9,474 nucleotides of DNA, from NCBI GenBank assembly GCA_031285215.1, contig JAITWQ010000101.1:1-9474 (forward strand). Direction: 5' to 3'. The DNA is from Syntrophobacterales bacterium (lineage in GTDB: Bacteria; Desulfobacterota; Syntrophia; Syntrophales; JAAYKM01). A model generated the notes under the pieces. It had not been told where the DNA came from, ran no database searches, and saw only the letters and a list, made by a program, of their open reading frames with translations. The position numbers and the translations under genes are program-made. Position 1 is the stretch's first letter; every line of letters begins with the position of its first letter. This document shows, piece by piece, positions 1-6,350 of this stretch.

Positions 1-299
1 ATTCCCAGTTTTTCAATGATTTCCACTTGTTCTGTTTTAAGTTCCTGAATATCCGCCAAAGGTATGCCGCTCTCATCAAGATACAGGATGATGTCGGGCG
101 AGTCTTTCATGGCGGTGGAAATATTGGTAAAAACAGGTATTTTTCTTGAGCGGGCCAAGTCATAACTGGAAAATTCATCCTTTTGGTCAACAATTCCCGT
201 CAATACAACGCCGTCTTCGTCAAGAATCGTGTTAAACAGCTCTGTTCCCATGGGACCGGCGCCTACGATCAGGGCTTTTATTTTTTCGTCTGCAGACAC
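1..299 (-). CDS. Rossmann-fold nucleotide-binding protein, N-terminal fragment (C-terminus off window)
   Basis: This frame starts at a GTG at 297-299, has no stop down to base 1, and gives 99 residues. A strong Shine-Dalgarno, AAGGAGGA at 309-316, sits 9 bases before the GTG and decides the start. Residues 9-22 read ALIVGAGPMGTELF, a beta strand followed by a GxGxxG loop (G13, G15, G18). A second strand ends in TGIVDQ with an acidic residue (D38), as in NAD-binding folds. A third segment, DIILYLDESG, fits the next beta strand. From family memory, similar N-terminal Rossmann modules occur in front of PAS, histidine-kinase or sigma-54-activator domains in Desulfobacterota and Clostridia, so a sensor protein is possible, but the visible part cannot show it. 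It is also compatible with a plain oxidoreductase-like regulator. That it is a real gene is well supported; its function is not known. Confidence 0.72.
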   Translation of the reverse strand, partial: MSADEKIKALIVGAGPMGTELFNTILDEDGVVLTGIVDQKDEFSSYDLARSRKIPVFTNISTAMKDSPDIILYLDESGIPLADIQELKTEQVEIIEKLG

Positions 300-308
300 T
301 TCTGGCTT

Positions 309-316
309 TCCTCCTT
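309..316 (-). promoter_or_regulatory. Shine-Dalgarno for the left-edge Rossmann gene
   Basis: On the minus strand this reads AAGGAGGA, a near-perfect anti-16S match, 9 bases upstream of the GTG at 299. It is the main reason for accepting a GTG start here. I could not place a convincing sigma-70 promoter in the remaining 317-461 stretch. Confidence 0.75.
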
Positions 317-461
317 CTTTTCCGCGATACGCAGCATGATGGAGAATCAAGTCATACACCGGATTAACCATCAAGAATCATTTTACGGGATCGTCCCCCA
401 TTCATGGCACGACAATATTAATAGAGTTCGTTGTTCCATGAAAGCAAAAATGATACCATGA

Positions 462-1085
462 TCAATAAAAAACCCATAACAATACGGGTTTTTCTGTCTT
501 TTTCAATTTTGCATCAAGATAGGACATCGTATCATTATCCATAACCGGACAGCCTTTACTCCACATTGGCAGGTGGAAAGGATACGTCTCTTTTGAAATA
601 ACAGGCGTAAAAGAGTGAAGCACAATAATGCGCTGAAAGGCATTATCGTTTGTCGGCTCCAGCCCATGCAGTTTATAATGCACATTAATGCCATATTGAC
701 TGTAAGAACGGGCGCCTGTTTTATATTTTCCCAGGGAGGTTAAAAAACTTCCCTCCTCATTGCTGAAAAGAGGTTTATCTTTTTTGCTTTTCTTATCGCC
801 TTTTCCGCGCCCATGGGCGCACAAAGCCTTTCGCTCAATTTCTTTGCCGTTAAAATCATAAACAAACAGACGATATTTTCCGGAATGAATTTTCATATCT
901 ATCAGAATACAAAAATCCGTATTGTATTCATTATCTTTGCAAAACGATAACGCCTCTTCCGCTTTTTCATTTATGCGCGCAATACTTTCCTCGTCTATCT
1001 TTGTATTACGCAAAAACAGAAAAATTACTGCCGCGCCGATTAAAACTGAAAAGAAGATGAGGAATATTTTTATAAATTTTATCAT
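462..1085 (-). CDS. Murein L,D-transpeptidase catalytic domain protein (YkuD_2 type), membrane-anchored
   Basis: This encodes 207 residues. Residues 5-25 are a hydrophobic helix after a short basic N-terminus, which fits a signal anchor with the rest in the periplasm. The body matches the L,D-transpeptidase family I know as YkuD_2: AHGRGKG at 90-96, FSNEEGSFLTSLGKYKTG at 107-124, GLEPTNDNAFQR at 141-152, then VLHS (H157) and SKGCPV with the probable nucleophile C179. Such enzymes act on peptidoglycan stem peptides through a cysteine acyl-enzyme, forming 3-3 cross-links or attaching other molecules; which reaction applies here cannot be told. The ATG lies 11 bases after the mtgA stop. No Shine-Dalgarno sits at normal spacing; the nearest AGGAG is within the mtgA tail, 20 bases away, which suggests translational coupling in an mtgA-ldt operon. 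The last codons overlap a terminator hairpin. Confidence 0.9.
   Translation of the reverse strand: MIKFIKIFLIFFSVLIGAAVIFLFLRNTKIDEESIARINEKAEEALSFCKDNEYNTDFCILIDMKIHSGKYRLFVYDFNGKEIERKALCAHGRGKGDKKSKKDKPLFSNEEGSFLTSLGKYKTGARSYSQYGINVHYKLHGLEPTNDNAFQRIIVLHSFTPVISKETYPFHLPMWSKGCPVMDNDTMSYLDAKLKKTEKPVLLWVFY
467..493 (-). terminator. Rho-independent terminator embedded in the 3' end of the L,D-transpeptidase gene
   Basis: On the minus strand AAAAACCC (493-486) pairs with GGGTTTTT (473-466 side) across a 10-base loop, and the run of T continues into TTATTG. The hairpin covers the last coding codons, with the TGA stop at 464-462. The A-rich and T-rich arms on both sides mean it could also act on the opposite strand. 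The GC part of the stem is only three pairs, so its strength is uncertain. Confidence 0.6.
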
Positions 1086-1096
1086 ATTTAGTGGAA

Positions 1097-2017
1097 CTAA
1101 TCCGGCTCCTGATATTCATCCATCACATTATCCCGCTGCTCTCCGTCATCTCCGGACGATTCGTCATCATCATGAGAATTTCCCCGGATATCCCCTTCCG
1201 CCGCCAGTTCCGCCTCTGCCGCCTCCGCAGATTCCCCTTCACCGGAACTTTCATGGGGCTGGCTCATCACCTCTTCATATGCGGGAATAACGATTTTCCG
1301 CTGCACCATGATTCTGTAGATAATTCCCGCTCTCCTTTCCACATAACGCGAACCGGAGGTGGGATTGTATCTCCTTGGATTGGGGAGAACCGCCGCCAAC
1401 TGAGCCGCTTCCCGGGCGGACAGGGCAGAAGCCCTTTTGCCGAAATGTTTTCGCGCCGCCGCCTCAATTCCGAATATCCCTTCGCCCCATTCGGCCACAT
1501 TAAGGTAAAGCTCAATAATCCGCCTTTTGGAAAGGGTTCTCTCCAAGCGCCAGGTCAAAATGGCCTCTTTCATCTTCCGCACGGGATTTCTGGCCGGGGT
1601 CAGGTAGAGATTTTTGGCCAGCTGCTGTGTAATGGTGCTGCCGCCGGCCTTAAACTTTTTCTTTTCCCAGCCCTTCTCCAGAGCCTGCTGTATGGCCTGG
1701 AAGTCAAAGCCCTCATGATCCCAGAACTTGTCATCCTCAGCGATAATAACCGCTTTGATCACATAAGGAGAAACGCGGTTTAAAGGCGTCCACGTCTGGT
1801 AAAGGGTTACTTTTTTACCCTGGGCCTTCCATTCCGCCATGCGATAGGCCATGAAGGATGTCTTCTGGGGGTTTTGCTTCTTTAAGGCCGATACGTTCGG
1901 ATAGAAAAAATACACGGCAACGCTCATGACAAACCCCAGCAGCAGGATGAGAACGCCCCCGGTAATCCATCGGCATACTTTTTTTATTTTTGGCTTTTTC
2001 ATTTTTTGGCGGCACAT
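1097..2017 (-). CDS. mtgA: Monofunctional biosynthetic peptidoglycan transglycosylase (GT51)
   Basis: This encodes 306 residues and polymerises lipid II into glycan strands at the outer face of the inner membrane, without a transpeptidase domain. A basic N-terminus precedes one membrane helix at about 18-38. GT51 motifs follow in order: AEDDKFWDHEG at 93-103 with catalytic E94, GGSTITQQLAKNLYL at 125-139, RKMKEAILTWRLE at 147-159, and IIELYLNVAEWGEGIFGIE at 167-185 with the second glutamate E169. The family core ends near residue 245. After it come about 55 extra residues, very rich in Glu, Asp, Ser, Ala and Gly (including HDDDESSGDD), absent from typical MtgA proteins of about 230-245 residues. 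I kept the first ATG; a second Met is at residue 6, and neither has a clear Shine-Dalgarno. It is followed at 11 bases by the L,D-transpeptidase. Confidence 0.95.
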   Translation of the reverse strand: MCRQKMKKPKIKKVCRWITGGVLILLLGFVMSVAVYFFYPNVSALKKQNPQKTSFMAYRMAEWKAQGKKVTLYQTWTPLNRVSPYVIKAVIIAEDDKFWDHEGFDFQAIQQALEKGWEKKKFKAGGSTITQQLAKNLYLTPARNPVRKMKEAILTWRLERTLSKRRIIELYLNVAEWGEGIFGIEAAARKHFGKRASALSAREAAQLAAVLPNPRRYNPTSGSRYVERRAGIIYRIMVQRKIVIPAYEEVMSQPHESSGEGESAEAAEAELAAEGDIRGNSHDDDESSGDDGEQRDNVMDEYQEPD

Positions 2018-2123
2018 GTCACTTTTAAATGTCCGTCTCTACCCCTCTTGAAGAAAAAAAGCAACTATTTCACCGGTTTTTCTCTCCATCTGACAAGGTA
2101 ATACCATGTATGCAAAAAAATAT

Positions 2124-2152
2124 TTGACTTAATCATTTTTTTCCTGTAAAAA
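2124..2152 (+). promoter_or_regulatory. Candidate sigma-70 promoter for the LysM-NlpC/P60 gene
   Basis: TTGACT at 2124-2129 matches the -35 consensus at five of six positions. A 17-base spacer leads to TAAAAA at 2147-2152, which matches the -10 consensus at four of six. The implied start of transcription near 2159 would leave a leader of about 80 bases before the ATG at 2242. This is a consensus match by eye only. Confidence 0.42.
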
Positions 2153-2164
2153 GCGCAAAATGTT

Positions 2165-2229
2165 TTCGATATTTCTTTAAAAATGCATATATTTTGCATC
2201 CCCATAGAGAAGCCTTCGAGGTATCGAAG
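2165..2229 (+). promoter_or_regulatory. Leader with mutually exclusive hairpins upstream of the LysM-NlpC/P60 gene
   Basis: TATCGAA (2222-2228) is an exact reverse complement of TTCGATA (2165-2171), and it also overlaps TCGAAG (2224-2229), which pairs perfectly with CTTCGA (2214-2219) over a GGTA loop. The two pairings cannot coexist. A small ATGCA/TGCAT hairpin (2183-2187 with 2195-2199) lies inside the longer arm. The 3' arm abuts the Shine-Dalgarno at 2228-2236. This arrangement resembles an attenuation or translation switch but does not match any riboswitch consensus I know, and stems this short can arise by chance. Confidence 0.3.
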
Positions 2230-2236
2230 AGGAGGA
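2228..2236 (+). promoter_or_regulatory. Shine-Dalgarno of the LysM-NlpC/P60 gene
   Basis: AGAGGAGGA lies 5 bases before the ATG at 2242. It fixes that ATG as the start rather than the in-frame ATG at 2194, whose 16 extra residues would spoil the signal peptide. Confidence 0.85.
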
Positions 2237-2241
2237 TTTTC

Positions 2242-3231
2242 ATGAAGGATTGGCGTGTTATTTTCAGTGTTTTTTTTATTGGTTGTTTTTTTGTTTTCAC
2301 ACAGGCTTTTGCCGCAGAGACATATCGGGTTAAAAAGGGAGATACCATCAGCGGTATTGCCCAAAAGTACGGCGTTTCGGCAGCATCTTTAAAACAAGCC
2401 AACAAACTGAAGGGCGATAAGCTTAGCCTCAATCAGGTGCTGACCATTCCCGGCAGTGGCAGTAAGAATCAGGCAAATGTATCATCAGGGCCTTCCGTCC
2501 GCACTGTCTCGCAAAAAGCAAATCAAACCAAAACATATACCGTGCGTAAAGGCGACTCCCTGCAAAAGATTGCCATGACTACGGGCGTATCCGTATCCGA
2601 GCTGAAATCACTTAACCAACTCCGCAACAATAACATCAGAGCCGGCCAAAAGCTTGTCCTAAAGCGGAATCATGTTGTTACCGCAGCAGCGGCAAAACCT
2701 CCTCAGGCCGCCCGTATCGGCAGCCTCTCCACAAATGAGGAGAATATGGATGTTCCCATCCATGGCGTACTGGAAAGAGAAGAGTCTGTTCGGACCGACG
2801 GCGATTCATCGCACCTTTTCCTGGGCAAGTGGGACGATTCAAAGGATAAGGACCTTTTAGTTAAAATATCCAAAGGATTTCTGGGCGCTCCTTATCGTTT
2901 CGGCGGCGTGTCCCTGAAAGGGATTGACTGTTCGGCATTTGTAAAACGCGTTTATTCCGTCTTTGACGTCACCCTGCCCCGTACTGCCCGTGAACAGGCC
3001 AAGGTAGGCCAGCAAGTATCAAAGGATGAACTGGTTGTGGGAGATTTGGTGTTCTTTAACACACGCCGTTATTATATCAGTCATGTGGGAATTTATATTG
3101 GCGACGGCCAATTTGTTCATGCCTCTTCCGGCCGCAGCAAAGAAGTAAGAATCAGCAACATCAATGAACCCTACTATAGTAAGCGCTTTGTTCAGGCGAC
3201 ACGGGTGAAGGGTCCGGAAGATAAACTATAA
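2242..3231 (+). CDS. Secreted LysM-LysM-NlpC/P60 peptidoglycan endopeptidase
   Basis: This encodes 329 residues. Residues 1-24 form a signal peptide with a hydrophobic core and an AFA-AE cleavage site. Two LysM domains follow, at about 27-70 (TYRVKKGDTISGIAQKYGVS) and 98-141 (TYTVRKGDSLQKIAMTTGVS), which bind glycan strands. A low-complexity linker of about 60 residues leads to an NlpC/P60 domain from about 205 to 322. Its catalytic cysteine is C230 in GIDCSAFV and the histidines are H281 in SHVGIYIGDG and H293 in FVHASSG. Enzymes of this type cut gamma-D-Glu to diamino-acid bonds in peptidoglycan stems and act in the periplasm during growth, separation or turnover. An in-frame ATG 48 bases upstream is rejected in favour of the one behind the strong Shine-Dalgarno. 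It is divergent from mtgA-ldt and followed closely by a second exported protein, which suggests co-expression. Confidence 0.94.
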   Translation: MKDWRVIFSVFFIGCFFVFTQAFAAETYRVKKGDTISGIAQKYGVSAASLKQANKLKGDKLSLNQVLTIPGSGSKNQANVSSGPSVRTVSQKANQTKTYTVRKGDSLQKIAMTTGVSVSELKSLNQLRNNNIRAGQKLVLKRNHVVTAAAAKPPQAARIGSLSTNEENMDVPIHGVLEREESVRTDGDSSHLFLGKWDDSKDKDLLVKISKGFLGAPYRFGGVSLKGIDCSAFVKRVYSVFDVTLPRTAREQAKVGQQVSKDELVVGDLVFFNTRRYYISHVGIYIGDGQFVHASSGRSKEVRISNINEPYYSKRFVQATRVKGPEDKL

Positions 3232-3254
3232 ACATTATCATTGTGAATAATCTT

Positions 3255-4220
3255 ATGAAAAAGGGCGTGCGTATTACCGCTCTTTTTCTTTTGCCCTCTC
3301 TCATTCTCATCTTTCCCGCCGTTTCTTTGGGGGCGGATTCCATCAAAAATTATCAGGTTGTCTTTCGCCCTTTCACAACAGGGGCGCAAACGTTCATCGC
3401 CATCCGCACCTTTGAGCGAAACGGATCACCCAAACTTCTTGCTGTCCATACGGATACTCTGGAAACGGCGGAGTTGGACGCCAAGCAGCGATTTCTCCCC
3501 TCCGGTGATGGAACATGGAAAAACTCCCCCTTCTGCAAACTTCTTCCGCAAGGGACTTCTTCCTCCTGTCCCCGGCAAAACGACGGACTCTCCCAGGCCG
3601 GTCATGGAGCATCCGGTTCTTACCTGACCGTTGATATGTGTCCTTCCCGCAAACCCTTTGAGAAAAGGTTTTTTGAAAAGCTCGCAGAATTAAGCAAAAA
3701 GCGAAAGGACGCCGTTCCCGTCGCCATCGCCATCACCGGGGCGTGGCTCTTAAAACACGAACAAGATTTTTCGTATATTCTCGATTTAATTAACAAAAAC
3801 AAGATTCAGGTGACTTGGGTCAACCATTCTTTTCACCATTCCTACCGTCCGGGAAAAGATCTGGACGAAAATTTTCTCCTCCTTCCCGGCACAAACTTTG
3901 ACGCAGAAGTGATGAAAACGGAAATTTTACTTCTGGAGCGCAATCTTCTCCCTTCCGTGTTCTTCCGTTTCCCGGGGCTGGTTTCCGACTGTGATCTGAT
4001 CAGCCGTCTGCGGCACTTTTCCCTCATCCCTGTTGGCAGCCGGGCCTGGCTGGCGAAAGGAGAAACGGTTAAGGAAGGCAGTATCATCCTGCTGCACGGC
4101 AACGGCAACGAACCTGCCGGTATTTCCCTCTTCCTGAAACTCTTCCAAAGCCGTGAAGATGAATTCCTGCGGGGGAAGTTTCGCCTCCGCCCCCTCGGGG
4201 AAGCCTTTCTGGAATCATAA
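3255..4220 (+). CDS. Secreted polysaccharide-deacetylase-like protein (NodB fold, divergent metal site)
   Basis: From the ATG at 3255 this gives 321 residues; a GTG at 3243 would add four. Neither start has a Shine-Dalgarno, and the gene lies 11-23 bases after the preceding stop, so coupling is likely. I prefer the ATG because it gives a clean signal peptide (MKKGVRIT, hydrophobic to about 25). About 100 residues of unassigned sequence precede a NodB-like region. TVDMCPS (D127) occupies the place of the TFDDG motif, NHSFHH (H191, H195) is the zinc-binding HSxxH motif, FRFPG (R238) is the RxP motif, and LLHGNGN (H281) stands where LLHD is usual. The second aspartate of motif 1, normally a metal ligand, is methionine. 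It could deacetylate or otherwise process an envelope glycan, or be a binding protein. The fold assignment is reasonably sure; activity is not. Confidence 0.78.
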   Translation: MKKGVRITALFLLPSLILIFPAVSLGADSIKNYQVVFRPFTTGAQTFIAIRTFERNGSPKLLAVHTDTLETAELDAKQRFLPSGDGTWKNSPFCKLLPQGTSSSCPRQNDGLSQAGHGASGSYLTVDMCPSRKPFEKRFFEKLAELSKKRKDAVPVAIAITGAWLLKHEQDFSYILDLINKNKIQVTWVNHSFHHSYRPGKDLDENFLLLPGTNFDAEVMKTEILLLERNLLPSVFFRFPGLVSDCDLISRLRHFSLIPVGSRAWLAKGETVKEGSIILLHGNGNEPAGISLFLKLFQSREDEFLRGKFRLRPLGEAFLES

Positions 4221-4253
4221 TCAACCGCTGCGAAACAAACATTTCTGTTGATT
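4219..4253 (+). terminator. Possible weak hairpin after the deacetylase-like gene
   Basis: AATCAAC (4219-4225) is an exact reverse complement of GTTGATT (4247-4253), and GAAA/TTTC (4232-4235 with 4242-4245) pairs within it. It starts at the stop codon and is followed by only a short T-containing stretch (TATTC). It could separate this transcript from the aconitase operon, but the poor GC content and missing T run leave it doubtful. Confidence 0.28.
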
Positions 4254-4353
4254 TATTCGCCCGCATTTTATAGTCTCAAGCCCTCTGTTATTGCTGTTTA
4301 CCAACGCTGAAAGAACAGAAAATCAAGGAAAACAACCCCAATTCCCCCGAAAA

Positions 4354-4359
4354 AAGGAG
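4354..4359 (+). promoter_or_regulatory. Shine-Dalgarno that decides the aconitase start
   Basis: AAGGAG ends at the G of an in-frame GTG (4359) and lies 5 bases before the ATG at 4365. Because the GTG overlaps the Shine-Dalgarno itself, the ATG must be the start. No convincing -35/-10 pair was found in 4254-4350. Confidence 0.8.
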
Positions 4360-4364
4360 TGACG

Positions 4365-6299
4365 ATGGGAAAGACCCTGACAGAAAAAATATTGCAAGAC
4401 CATCTCGCAGAGGGAACGTATATTCCCGGCAAAGAGATTGCCATTCGCATTGACCAAACCTTAACCCAGGACGCCACCGGTACCATGGCCTACCTGCAGT
4501 TTGAATCCATGAATATTCCCCGTGTGCGGACGGAACTTTCGGCAAGCTATATTGATCATAACACCGTACAGATCGGTTTCGAAAATGCCGATGACCATCA
4601 ATATCTTCAGTCTATCGCGCGGAAATACGGAATTTACTTTTCCCGTACGGGAAACGGTATCTGCCATCAGGTTCATCTGGAACGGTTCGGAAAACCCGGA
4701 AAAACTTTGATCGGCTCTGACAGTCACACTCCCACAGGCGGCGGCCTTGGCATGATCGCCATCGGCGCCGGCGGTTTGGATGTGGCCCTGGCTATGGCCG
4801 GAGAGCCTTTTTATCTGACCTGCCCCCGCGTAATCAGAATCAATCTGGAAGGGGAATTGCCTCCCTGGGTTTCCGCCAAGGACATCATTCTCAAAGTTCT
4901 GGAACGCTTCACCACAAAGGGAAACGTGGGCGCTGTTTTCGAGTATGGCGGAAGCGCCCTGAAACATCTGACCGTCCCCGAACGGGCTACGATCACCAAC
5001 ATGGGAGCGGAATGCGGCGTTACAACTTCCCTTTTCCCCAGTGATGAAATGACGCGCCTCTTTCTGAAAGCGCAGGGACGGGAAAATGACTGGCGGCCGA
5101 TAGCGGCGGATGATGATGCCGTTTACGAAAAGACCGTTACCATTAACTTGAATGAGCTGGCGCCCCTTACGGCGCGTCCCCACAGCCCCGATCAGATCGC
5201 CGCCGTCAAAGAGATGAATAATATGGAGATTGACCAGGTTTGTCTGGGAAGCTGCACCAACTCCTCATACAAAGATCTGGCTACCGTGGCGAAAATTATT
5301 GCGGGAAAAACCGTTCATCCCCGTGTCAGCTTTATCATTGCCCCGGGTTCGCGCCAGGTCCTCGAAAACCTGTCACGAGACGGCCATTTGACAACTCTTC
5401 TCGCCTCAGGGGCACGCCTTATGGAAAACGCCTGCGGGTTCTGCATCGGCAACAGTCAAAGCCCGAAAAACGCGGGTGTATCTCTCCGTACATCAAACAG
5501 AAATTTTGTGGGCCGCTCCGGCACCAGAGATGCCCAAGTTTACCTGGTCAGTCCGGAAACGGCGGCGGCAGCAGTGATCACCGGTTCCTTCACGGATCCC
5601 CGAGAACTGGACATGCCTTATCCGGAGGCAGCCATGCCTTCTTCTTTTCATATTGACGACGGAATGATCATTCCTCCCATTGCCCAGGCGGAAGCACAGG
5701 CCACGCCCATCGTCCGCGGCCCCAATATCGGCGCGCCGCCCCTGAATAATCCCCTGCCGGAGGCGATCAAAGGAAAAGTTACCCTTAAAGTCGAAGATAA
5801 GATTACGACAGATCACATCATTCCTGCGGGAGATAAGATGAAATACCGTTCCAACATTCCCCGCTACTCCGACTTTGTTTTTGAACCCATTGACGCGGAT
5901 TTCTCCAAACGGGCGAAGGAAATGCAGAACAAGGGTATGCACAATATCATTGTGGCTGGCCTTTCCTATGGACAGGGTTCTTCCCGGGAACACGCGGCCA
6001 TCTGTCCCATGTATCTGGGCGTGAAAGCCGTCATTGCCAAATCCTTTGAACGGATTCATACGGCCAACCTGATTAACTTTGGCATTTTGCCCCTGACGTT
6101 CAAAAATGAAAAAGACTATGACACGATCAATCAGGACGACGACATCGAAATAGGAAATATCCGCGCAGCCTTCGCCAATGATGCGCCTTTAACAGTTCAT
6201 AATCTCACGAAAGGAACATCTTTTACGGTTGGCTACGGCCTTTCGCCAAGACAGAAAGAAATGATCCTTGCCGGAGGCGCTCTGAATCGGAAAAAATAG
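4365..6299 (+). CDS. Aconitate hydratase, short single-chain bacterial type
   Basis: This encodes 644 residues from the ATG at 4365. It isomerises citrate to isocitrate through cis-aconitate with a [4Fe-4S] cluster in the cytoplasm. Cluster ligands are visible as C297 in LGSCTNSS and C357/C360 in ACGFCIGN. The substrate-binding loop SDSHTPTGGGLG spans 118-129. The C-terminal swivel domain (about 467-640) carries TTDHIIPAGD at 481-490 and YGQGSSREHAA at 535-545. Length is well below the roughly 890 residues of AcnA/AcnB and fits the short family I remember as TIGR01342, found in anaerobes; isopropylmalate dehydratase is less likely because large and small domains are fused and the motifs are aconitase-like. 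It is followed after 51 bases by isocitrate dehydrogenase, consistent with a route from citrate to 2-oxoglutarate for glutamate synthesis or an oxidative cycle. Confidence 0.93.
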   Translation: MGKTLTEKILQDHLAEGTYIPGKEIAIRIDQTLTQDATGTMAYLQFESMNIPRVRTELSASYIDHNTVQIGFENADDHQYLQSIARKYGIYFSRTGNGICHQVHLERFGKPGKTLIGSDSHTPTGGGLGMIAIGAGGLDVALAMAGEPFYLTCPRVIRINLEGELPPWVSAKDIILKVLERFTTKGNVGAVFEYGGSALKHLTVPERATITNMGAECGVTTSLFPSDEMTRLFLKAQGRENDWRPIAADDDAVYEKTVTINLNELAPLTARPHSPDQIAAVKEMNNMEIDQVCLGSCTNSSYKDLATVAKIIAGKTVHPRVSFIIAPGSRQVLENLSRDGHLTTLLASGARLMENACGFCIGNSQSPKNAGVSLRTSNRNFVGRSGTRDAQVYLVSPETAAAAVITGSFTDPRELDMPYPEAAMPSSFHIDDGMIIPPIAQAEAQATPIVRGPNIGAPPLNNPLPEAIKGKVTLKVEDKITTDHIIPAGDKMKYRSNIPRYSDFVFEPIDADFSKRAKEMQNKGMHNIIVAGLSYGQGSSREHAAICPMYLGVKAVIAKSFERIHTANLINFGILPLTFKNEKDYDTINQDDDIEIGNIRAAFANDAPLTVHNLTKGTSFTVGYGLSPRQKEMILAGGALNRKK

Positions 6300-6328
6300 A
6301 CCACGCACAGCATAAAATCACGACTGAC

Positions 6329-6334
6329 AAGGAG
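6329..6334 (+). promoter_or_regulatory. Shine-Dalgarno of icd at unusually long spacing
   Basis: AAGGAG is the only anti-16S match in the 51-base gap between aconitase and icd. It lies 16 bases from the ATG at 6351, instead of the usual 5-10, and no alternative start codon in frame lies closer. Part of the A-rich spacer could be folded or simply tolerated. Confidence 0.5.
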
Positions 6335-6350
6335 AAGAAATAAAAACCCC

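Larger units (their letters stand above)
2018..2241. other. Divergent intergenic region between mtgA and the LysM-NlpC/P60 gene
   Basis: This is a 224-base AT-rich region separating the minus-strand mtgA-ldt pair from the plus-strand cell-wall hydrolase pair. It must hold promoters for both directions. I can propose one for the plus strand (2124-2152) and several short inverted repeats in the plus-strand leader. I found no convincing sigma-70 promoter for mtgA; the best minus-strand candidate, TTGTCA with a weak TGAAAT at 18 bases, is poor. Confidence 0.6.

Noticed and set aside
183..461. Plus-strand 92-codon frame at the left edge
   Set aside because: It overlaps the minus-strand Rossmann gene and its Shine-Dalgarno, and its translation has no protein-like pattern.
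1091..1783. Long plus-strand open frame opposite mtgA
   Set aside because: It lies entirely antisense to a gene with full GT51 motifs, is rich in Arg, Pro and Leu from reverse-strand codon bias, and has no recognisable motif.
2194..2241. In-frame ATG at 2194 as the start of the LysM-NlpC/P60 protein
   Set aside because: It has no Shine-Dalgarno and would place 16 residues ahead of a clean signal peptide; the ATG at 2242 follows AGAGGAGGA.
2153..2241. A c-di-AMP (ydaO) or c-di-GMP riboswitch before the cell-wall hydrolase gene
   Set aside because: These elements often precede such genes, but the leader is only about 80 bases and lacks their conserved core sequences.
3470..3630. A pair of compensating frameshifts in the linker of the deacetylase-like protein
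   Set aside because: A second plus-strand frame is open here, but the main frame continues without a stop into the NodB motifs and its codons look ordinary; no evidence favours a shift.
4248..4276. TTGATT with TAGTCT as a promoter for the aconitase operon
   Set aside because: The -10 matches the consensus at only three positions and the -35 overlaps a hairpin arm; too weak to list.
4359..4364. GTG at 4359 as the aconitase start, giving two more residues
   Set aside because: The GTG overlaps the Shine-Dalgarno AAGGAG; the ATG at 4365 has proper spacing.
4461..5183. Long minus-strand open frame opposite aconitase
   Set aside because: It is a shadow of the strongly supported aconitase gene; no Shine-Dalgarno and no family resemblance. 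The same applies to the antisense frames at 5493-6059, 6318-7055 and 7128-7733.
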